NCBI GenBank assembly: GCA_017430365.1 | Contig: JAFRNC010000002.1 | Coordinates: forward strand, 62,001-126,000 | Direction of reading: 5' to 3' | Origin: Bacteroidales bacterium | GTDB taxonomy: Bacteria; Bacteroidota; Bacteroidia; Bacteroidales; UBA932 | Length of the DNA stretch: 64,000 bases | Part shown: one piece after another, positions 59,431 through 64,000 of the stretch | How the letters are laid out: every line of letters starts with the position of its first letter | Numbering within the stretch: the stretch's first letter is position 1 | Position numbers and translations under genes: made by a program | Notes under the pieces: generated by a model | The model's input: only the letters and a program-made list of their open reading frames with translations | Databases searched by the model: none | Told to the model about the DNA's origin: nothing

Positions 59431-59846
59431 CTCCGGAACATTTCTGTCAATTGTATTTCAGCGGGTGTTTCCCCTGCGAAGAAATCGGCAAGGGACGATT
59501 CCACTGAAGCCATGATCTCTTCGCTGTCCTCAGTCTGCACCCCGTAAACATAACTGACGCAAACATCATCGATTCGGTTTGACCGGCCAGCCAGAAGACT
59601 CAGACTGATGGCAACGAACGCAGTTATGCTTGCCGCAGCAGCCACCGAATACATGCGTAACCTCCTGCCCTTTCCGATTCTTTTTCTTCGGCCGACAGAC
59701 AGGTAGCCCAATACACCTCGGAGTTCATCGAACCCAGGATCGTCTACATTGGCGGCATATCCGGCAAGATCCCGTTCCTCCTCCGGGGAGGTTTCAGCTT
59801 CCCAGAAACGTCTTGCCAATTCTGTGTATTTCTCTTTATCAGTCAT
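59427..59846 (-). CDS. Putative anti-sigma factor
   Basis: A 139-residue protein with a cytoplasmic start (LARRFWEAETSPEEERDLAG), one membrane span at about 66-86 (MYSVAAAASITAFVAISLSL) and a short outside part. The EAETSPEEERDL segment is nearly the same as that of the anti-sigma-like protein at 54758. It overlaps the sigma gene by 8 bases and the following secreted-protein gene by 4. Confidence 0.7.
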   Translation of the reverse strand: MTDKEKYTELARRFWEAETSPEEERDLAGYAANVDDPGFDELRGVLGYLSVGRRKRIGKGRRLRMYSVAAAASITAFVAISLSLLAGRSNRIDDVCVSYVYGVQTEDSEEIMASVESSLADFFAGETPAEIQLTEMFRR

Positions 59847-60327
59847 CTTGGAAAGTGTCTTTCAGGGTTTCTCTAAGCATCTTCCGGGCTCTGGACAGTT
59901 GCATCCTCACTGCAGCCGGTTCCATCTTCAATTCTTTGGCTATTTCCTCCAGTGTCCGCCCGCCGTACTCCTTCTCCTCCAATATATATATTTGCTTTTC
60001 TGTCAATGTCCGTTCTATTTGCCGGTGCATCTCGGCATATGCCTTTTCCTTGTCTTCCCCGTCCGGACTGTCATCTGCGATATCCTTGTCCAATGGTATC
60101 GCCCGTTTTCGTCGGCGCTTATTCAGACTTGCATTCCGGACGGTTCTGGAGAGCAGGGCTTCCGCCTCTTTTTCTGTCCTGACCGGATACTGCCGCCGCC
60201 AGAGTCGTACGAAGCTTTCCTGCAGGACGTCCTCCGCCTCATCGGGATCCTGCAGCATACGGCCGGATATCCCTTTCAGTTTCTGCCGAAGCCTGACGAA
60301 TGCTTCTGTCAAATAATCTTGCGCCAT
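59839..60327 (-). CDS. ECF-type RNA polymerase sigma factor
   Basis: A 162-residue sigma factor from ATG 60327 (MAQDYLTEAFVRLRQK); an upstream start would add 15 residues. Region 2 has DPDEAEDVLQESFVRLWRRQ and LSRTVRNASLNKRRRK. Region 4 has the helix-turn-helix RTLEEIAKELKMEPAAVRMQ. It leads a minus-strand operon with an anti-sigma-like protein, a secreted protein and a barrel protein. Confidence 0.85.
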   Translation of the reverse strand: MAQDYLTEAFVRLRQKLKGISGRMLQDPDEAEDVLQESFVRLWRRQYPVRTEKEAEALLSRTVRNASLNKRRRKRAIPLDKDIADDSPDGEDKEKAYAEMHRQIERTLTEKQIYILEEKEYGGRTLEEIAKELKMEPAAVRMQLSRARKMLRETLKDTFQDD

Positions 60328-60413
60328 GGCGGACTGATACTTTTCTGTCGAACGCTCTACTGTTATAAACACACGAAGGGCAGAAATGTAACATGAAACG
60401 CAAAAAACTCAGG

Positions 60414-60758
60414 CTAAAGCCTTGGTTTGCGGATGATGCGGATAATCAGCGAGACGAGGTATATGATCAGACCGTAGACCAGCGTCACGATACCGCATTT
60501 GAGGCCGCTCCAAATCAGGTAGGGCGAGATTTCGCCTTTAACCGCTTCGACTGCGGAAGCGGCATTATACCAGCCGAATCCCAGACTGATGATGCTGACT
60601 ACGAGCGCAGCGATGCCGATCTCCTTGACCCAAGCAGGAGCTTTCCATGCAGCAAATAGCATTCCGACCAGAATAACGGTAAGGATGGACATAGTAAAGA
60701 GGCCGCCCTCCATGAACAATTGCGGAAGGGAAGACAGCAGGATAAAGAGGGTATTCAT
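60414..60758 (-). CDS. Small membrane protein, faintly ExbB/TolQ-like
   Basis: A 114-residue protein from ATG 60758 (MNTLFILLSSLPQLFMEGGL). It has three to four hydrophobic segments: LFTMSILTVILVGMLFAAW, EIGIAALVVSIISLGFGWY and GIVTLVYGLIIYLVSLII. The FMEGGLFTMSILTV start resembles MotA/TolQ/ExbB proton-channel proteins, but it is too short to hold the full channel. A TACCTTTG promoter element lies upstream. It is divergent from the LytTR regulator gene. Confidence 0.5.
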   Translation of the reverse strand: MNTLFILLSSLPQLFMEGGLFTMSILTVILVGMLFAAWKAPAWVKEIGIAALVVSIISLGFGWYNAASAVEAVKGEISPYLIWSGLKCGIVTLVYGLIIYLVSLIIRIIRKPRL

Positions 60759-60804
60759 AGTTTCTTCTTTTGAGGGTAGTTGATTCTTTTTGGGATCTTG
60801 GACA

Positions 60805-60812
60805 CAAAGGTA
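60805..60812 (-). promoter_or_regulatory. -7 promoter element for the small membrane protein gene
   Basis: Minus strand TACCTTTG, 46 bases before ATG 60758. Confidence 0.5.
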
Positions 60813-60886
60813 CGGCAAGATATTGTGAATCCGTTCTGCCGAATCCACCCCATAGCCGGTTGAATCCCCCGGAAAGCCTTTCCGGG

Positions 60887-60917
60887 TTGGATTTCCTGCC
60901 GGAATCAGCTATCTTTG
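60887..60917 (+). promoter_or_regulatory. Promoter for the LytTR gene
   Basis: TTG at 60887-60889, a 20-base spacer and TATCTTTG at 60910-60917. This places the start of the gene at GTG 60923 rather than further upstream. Confidence 0.7.
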
Positions 60918-60922
60918 TTTCC

Positions 60923-61636
60923 GTGACGAAGAAAACCCTGATCGTTATAGTTGCCTGGATGCTGGCCGTCGTGATGATTGCAACGCTGGTGGTCAGTATG
61001 GGGTTTTCTTTTCCTGAAGCGCTTCTGATCGGAGTCCTCTTCCTGCCCGGTGCCCTGGCGGCCAGATTCTTTCTTTCGAAGATATCCTTTGCGTCCCGGA
61101 GTGCCGGCGCCCTGGATTCTGTCTTCGTCCTTCTCGCTATCCTGGTCGCTGAGATGGCGCTGATCATACTGGCCAATTTCTATATCCTCCACCTCCGAAA
61201 TGTCTTTTTCTGGGAGTACGACGGTTTTTCACCGACGCTTTTCAATCCTGTCTTCCTGACAGGTGTGCTGGCTTCCCTGATTGTGGGTGACGGGATGCTG
61301 AACCGTTATCTGGAAAAACGCTTCCCTACATCACGGGAACCCGTACGCTTCGTATCGGACCGCAAACCCGTCTCACTGTTGCCGGATGAGATCCTGTACA
61401 TCGAATCAAACGACAGGGAGGTGATGGTCTATGCGACTGATGACCGCCGTTTCCGCAACAAGACCGGCATCTCCCAATGGGAAAGCACTCTCGGCAAAGA
61501 TTTCGTCCGCATACACCGTTCTTATCTGGTCAATCGCGCACACATCACCGGTTTCAGTTCCGAAGCGCTCAGACTCGGCGGTACGGAACTGCCCATCTCC
61601 CGGAAGTACCGGAAATCCATAGAAATCAGCAAATAA
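60923..61636 (+). CDS. Membrane-bound LytTR transcriptional regulator
   Basis: A 237-residue protein from GTG 60923. Four membrane spans come first (KKTLIVIVAWMLAVVMIATL, PEALLIGVLFLPGALAARFF, FVLLAILVAEMALIILANFY and FNPVFLTGVLASLIVG). The LytTR DNA-binding domain covers about 145-237, with LLPDEILYIESNDREVMVYA and DFVRIHRSYLVNRAHITGFS. Membrane-linked LytTR proteins without a receiver domain sense signals at the membrane and bind DNA directly. The adjacent small membrane protein, divergent from it, may be its target (inference). Confidence 0.82.
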   Translation: MTKKTLIVIVAWMLAVVMIATLVVSMGFSFPEALLIGVLFLPGALAARFFLSKISFASRSAGALDSVFVLLAILVAEMALIILANFYILHLRNVFFWEYDGFSPTLFNPVFLTGVLASLIVGDGMLNRYLEKRFPTSREPVRFVSDRKPVSLLPDEILYIESNDREVMVYATDDRRFRNKTGISQWESTLGKDFVRIHRSYLVNRAHITGFSSEALRLGGTELPISRKYRKSIEISK

Positions 61637-61640
61637 GCAA

Positions 61641-61666
61641 GCGCCTGAAGCGTTAGCCTCAGGCGC
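61641..61666. terminator. Hairpin between convergent genes
   Basis: GCGCCTGA (61641-61648) pairs with TCAGGCGC (61659-61666). Two smaller stems follow before the next gene (GTAGG/CCTAC and GGGGC/GCCCC). It lies between the LytTR and CoA-transferase gene ends. Confidence 0.6.
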
Positions 61667-61725
61667 GGGGTTTACTCACGTAGGTCGTGCTCTCGCCTAC
61701 TGCTCGGGTGGGGCAGAGCCCCGGT

Positions 61726-63024
61726 TTAGAAGCTATGATAGTGCGGGCCGAAGCGCTCGAAAGCAGCGCGGTCGAGGGACTCGCGGGCATCCGGGTGGGC
61801 GATGCTGATGATCAACTTGGCACGCTCCTGCAGGCTCTTGCCATAGAGGTCGACGGCACCGTATTCGGTGACGAGCCAGTGGATGTGGTTGCGGGTCGTG
61901 ACGACGCCGGCACCTTCGGTCAGGACCGGAGCGATCTTGCTGATACCCTTGTTCGTGGCTGACGGCATGGCGATGATGGCTTTACCGCCTTCGGAAAGCG
62001 AAGCGCCATAGGTGAAGTCGATCTGGCCGCCGACACCGCTGTAGAACTTCGTGCCGAGAGAGTCGGCGCAGACCTGGCCGGTGATGTCCACCTGGAGGGC
62101 GGAGTTGATGGCGCAGACCTTCGGGTTCTTTGCGATGATATACGGATCGTTGGTGTAGCCGACATCCATCATTGCCACCATCGGGTTGTCGTCGATGAAG
62201 TCATAGACCTCCTGCGAACCCATGAGGAAAGTGGAAACCATCTTGCCCTTGTCGATCTTCTTGTTCATGCCGTTGATGACGCCTTTCTTCACGAGCGGCA
62301 GCACGCCGTCGGCGAACATCTCGGTGTGGATACCAAGGTTCTTGTGGTCGCCGAGCTGTGCCAGCACAGCGTTGGGGATGGCGCCGATACCCATCTGCAG
62401 GCAGGCTCCGTCTTCCACCAGATTGGCGCAGTTGATACCGATCTTGGTCTCGATCTCGGAGGGCTCGGAGAAATGGGCGGGCATCAGCGGGGTGTTGTCC
62501 TCCACGAAGAGGTCGATCATGCTGGCCGGGATGACGGCGTCGCCCCAGGCGCGGGGGACGTACTTGTTGACCACGGCGATGACCGTCTTGGCGCATTCGA
62601 TGGCTGCCAGGGTGGCATCGACGGAAGTTCCGAGCGACACATAACCGTGCTTGTCGACGGGAGAGACCTGGATCATGGCCACGTCGCAGGGAAGTACACC
62701 GCTGCGATAGAGTTTCTGGGTCTCGCTGAGGAAGATCGGAATGTAGTCGGCCCAGCCGGCCTGGACGTTCTTGCGGACGTTGCCGCCCACGAAGAAGGCC
62801 TGGTGGAAGAAAGTGCCCTGGAAGCGCTCCTCGGTATACGGAGCAACTCCTTCCGTGTGGAGGTGATGGATGCGGACATCCTTCAGTTCGCCGGCCTCGC
62901 CGCGGCGGCAAAGGGCCTGGATAAGGACCTGGGGCGCGCTGGCCACGCTGCTCAGGTGGATGTGGTCACCGCTCTTGACGACCTTTACGGCTTCGTCGGC
63001 GGAGATGAATTTGATATTCTGCAT
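61726..63024 (-). CDS. Acetyl-CoA hydrolase/CoA-transferase family (4-hydroxybutyrate type)
   Basis: A 432-residue class I CoA-transferase. The active Glu is in NLGIHTEMFADGVLPLV, and other family blocks are LQMGIGAIPNAVLAQLGDHK, GVGGQIDFTYGASLSEGGK and NHIHWLVTEYGAVDLYGKS. Members move CoA between acetate and butyrate, 4-hydroxybutyrate or succinate in fermentation. Which acid is used here cannot be told from sequence. A TAAATTTG promoter element is at 63060-63067 on the minus strand, and the gene is divergent from mazG. Confidence 0.88.
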   Translation of the reverse strand: MQNIKFISADEAVKVVKSGDHIHLSSVASAPQVLIQALCRRGEAGELKDVRIHHLHTEGVAPYTEERFQGTFFHQAFFVGGNVRKNVQAGWADYIPIFLSETQKLYRSGVLPCDVAMIQVSPVDKHGYVSLGTSVDATLAAIECAKTVIAVVNKYVPRAWGDAVIPASMIDLFVEDNTPLMPAHFSEPSEIETKIGINCANLVEDGACLQMGIGAIPNAVLAQLGDHKNLGIHTEMFADGVLPLVKKGVINGMNKKIDKGKMVSTFLMGSQEVYDFIDDNPMVAMMDVGYTNDPYIIAKNPKVCAINSALQVDITGQVCADSLGTKFYSGVGGQIDFTYGASLSEGGKAIIAMPSATNKGISKIAPVLTEGAGVVTTRNHIHWLVTEYGAVDLYGKSLQERAKLIISIAHPDARESLDRAAFERFGPHYHSF

Positions 63025-63059
63025 ATGCTGTCAGGATTGTTTTTGGTTCTTATGAAACG

Positions 63060-63067
63060 CAAATTTA
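63060..63067 (-). promoter_or_regulatory. -7 promoter element for the CoA-transferase gene
   Basis: Minus strand TAAATTTG, 35 bases before ATG 63024. Confidence 0.5.
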
Positions 63068-63077
63068 ACAATTTTAG

Positions 63078-63085
63078 TAATTTTG
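63078..63085 (+). promoter_or_regulatory. -7 promoter element for mazG
   Basis: TAATTTTG, 5 bases before ATG 63091, pointing to an almost leaderless mRNA. Confidence 0.5.
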
Positions 63086-63090
63086 TGACC

Positions 63091-63870
63091 ATGAAAAGAG
63101 AAAAAGAACTGCAGGCATTCGAAAGACTGCTTGACATCATGGACGATCTGCGGGAAAAGTGTCCCTGGGACCGCAAACAGACCATCGATTCCCTCCGTCC
63201 GAATACCATCGAAGAAACCTACGAACTTGCCGACGCCATACTCGCCCACGACATGCACAATATCGCAAAGGAACTGGGCGACCTGCTCCTGCATATAGTG
63301 TTCTATGCCAAGATCGGCTCGGAGACCGGTGATTTCGACATCTCCGACGTATGCAATATGCTCTGCGACAAGCTCATCTACCGTCACCCACACGTCTATG
63401 GCGACGTTCAGGCCGAAACCGCCGGGCAAGTAGTACAGAACTGGGAGCAGCTCAAGCGCAAGGAGAAGGACGGCAACAAGACCGTGCTCTCGGGCGTTCC
63501 TGACAGCCTCCCCTCCCTCATCAAAGCCTACCGTATGCAGGACAAGGCCCGCGCCGTGGGCTTCGACTGGGAGAAGAAGGAGGATGTGTGGGACAAAGTC
63601 GCAGAAGAGCTAGGAGAATTGCGCGAAGAGTTGGCAAACGGGACGAAGGAGCACCAGGAGGCCGAACTCGGAGATTTCATCTTTTCTGTCGTCAATGCGG
63701 CCAGACTGTACCACCTCAATCCCGACACCGCCCTCGAGATGACCAACCTCAAATTCAAGCGCCGCTTCACCGCCCTTGAACTCCGCGCCAAGGAAATGGG
63801 ACGCGACCTGGGCGACATGACACTGGCGGAGATGGACGCCATCTGGGACGAGATAAAGTCCCGGGAATAA
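63091..63870 (+). CDS. mazG: Nucleoside triphosphate pyrophosphohydrolase MazG
   Basis: A 259-residue protein with two MazG domains. The first has KCPWDRKQTIDSLRPNTIEE and TYELADAI, with metal-binding EELGDLLLHI-type residues in AKELGDLLLHIVFYAKIGSE. The second has KVAEELGELREELANG and EAELGDFIFSVVNAAR. It hydrolyses NTPs and dNTPs to monophosphates, and in E. coli lowers alarmone levels. The ATG at 63091 is fixed by the promoter element just before it. A longer upstream frame on this strand is not coding. Confidence 0.92.
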   Translation: MKREKELQAFERLLDIMDDLREKCPWDRKQTIDSLRPNTIEETYELADAILAHDMHNIAKELGDLLLHIVFYAKIGSETGDFDISDVCNMLCDKLIYRHPHVYGDVQAETAGQVVQNWEQLKRKEKDGNKTVLSGVPDSLPSLIKAYRMQDKARAVGFDWEKKEDVWDKVAEELGELREELANGTKEHQEAELGDFIFSVVNAARLYHLNPDTALEMTNLKFKRRFTALELRAKEMGRDLGDMTLAEMDAIWDEIKSRE

Positions 63871-63871
63871 T

Positions 63872-64000
63872 ATGGGCTACACCGTCCGGGAAGTGGCCGG
63901 GCCACGCGAATTCAGGCAGTTCTTCCAGTTCCAGAACCGCTTGTATCGCAATTGCGCGACCTATGTCCCTTCTCTGGACTTCGACCAGAAACGCACCCTT
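63872..64000 (+). CDS. GNAT-like acetyltransferase, N-terminal part (cut by window edge)
   Basis: The frame from ATG 63872 stays open to the end of the window (43 residues). It begins MGYTVREVAGPREFRQFFQF and continues QNRLYRNCATYVPSLDFD, a start I associate with a group of GNAT-like N-acyltransferases (a strand, then a helix, then a Y...P.YVP.L motif). The catalytic part is outside the window. It lies 1 base after the mazG stop. Confidence 0.5.
   Translation, partial: MGYTVREVAGPREFRQFFQFQNRLYRNCATYVPSLDFDQKRTL

Noticed and set aside
62326..63090. Upstream extension of mazG
   Set aside because: It is antisense to the CoA-transferase gene; a promoter element and ATG fix the start at 63091.
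1..64000. tRNA, rRNA, CRISPR arrays, intact insertion sequences
   Set aside because: No cloverleaf, rRNA segment, regular repeat-spacer array or transposase was found on reading.

Overview
The window looks like a chromosome segment from a member of the Bacteroidales (Bacteroidota). Supporting signs are many promoters of the TTG-N19/20-TAnnTTTG type sitting close to start codons, weak Shine-Dalgarno sequences, an UpxY-type NusG paralog, paired ECF sigma/anti-sigma genes, M56/BlaR1 and BlaI genes, many SPII lipoproteins, and GH2 and S9 secreted enzymes. I cannot place it to genus. The sequence suggests an uncultured, moderately GC-rich gut lineage.

Left part (1 to about 24,700) is accessory. 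It opens with a cut DUF4268 gene and an SF2 helicase, facing an SF1 helicase tail to tail. Next comes a phage-like stretch with an N-acetylmuramoyl-L-alanine amidase flanked by short inverted repeats, GTCCAC repeats, and a small membrane-protein frame broken by two TGA codons. An AT-rich operon (6,700-10,680) encodes two hypothetical proteins, a J-domain protein and two zinc-ribbon proteins, and ends in decayed zinc-ribbon copies. Then follows a tight operon (10,685-14,595) for a secreted protein, a caspase-like protease, an ECF sigma factor, a membrane-anchored helical protein and a CHAT protease. This is the best candidate for an uncharacterised signalling or defence system. After it lie lipoprotein and membrane genes of unknown function, a PIN/RelB-type toxin-antitoxin pair, a WYL regulator with a damaged start, an AAA+ ATPase behind a hairpin leader, and a possible OGG-fold protein.

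Right part (24,800-64,000) is mostly core-like and GC-richer: a GMP synthase lacking its glutaminase domain, a zinc CDF transporter, a DUF389 membrane protein, aldo/keto reductases, a CPBP protease, a DnaQ-like exonuclease, a nitroreductase, GalM, a GH2 enzyme, cytidine deaminase, SRP RNA (ffs), mnmA, a serine hydrolase, a YhiN-type flavoprotein, glucosaminidase-LysM, mltG, a CtpA-type protease, a shortened RNase Z, rpsA, an S9 peptidase, an MltD-like enzyme, an UpxY-like factor, a CapD-like dehydratase, prfA, two sigma/anti-sigma operons around a BlaI/BlaR1 pair, a LytTR regulator, a CoA-transferase, mazG, and the start of a GNAT-like gene cut by the right edge.

How the genes may work together: the caspase/sigma/CHAT operon has two predicted exported cysteine proteases, a one-pass membrane protein and a cytoplasmic sigma factor. 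That layout would suit protease-triggered release of a sigma factor (inference). The 54-61 kb region gathers several membrane-to-promoter signalling genes (two ECF pairs, BlaI/BlaR1, LytTR). Large hairpins sit at three convergent gene junctions there. No tRNA, rRNA, CRISPR array or intact insertion sequence was seen.
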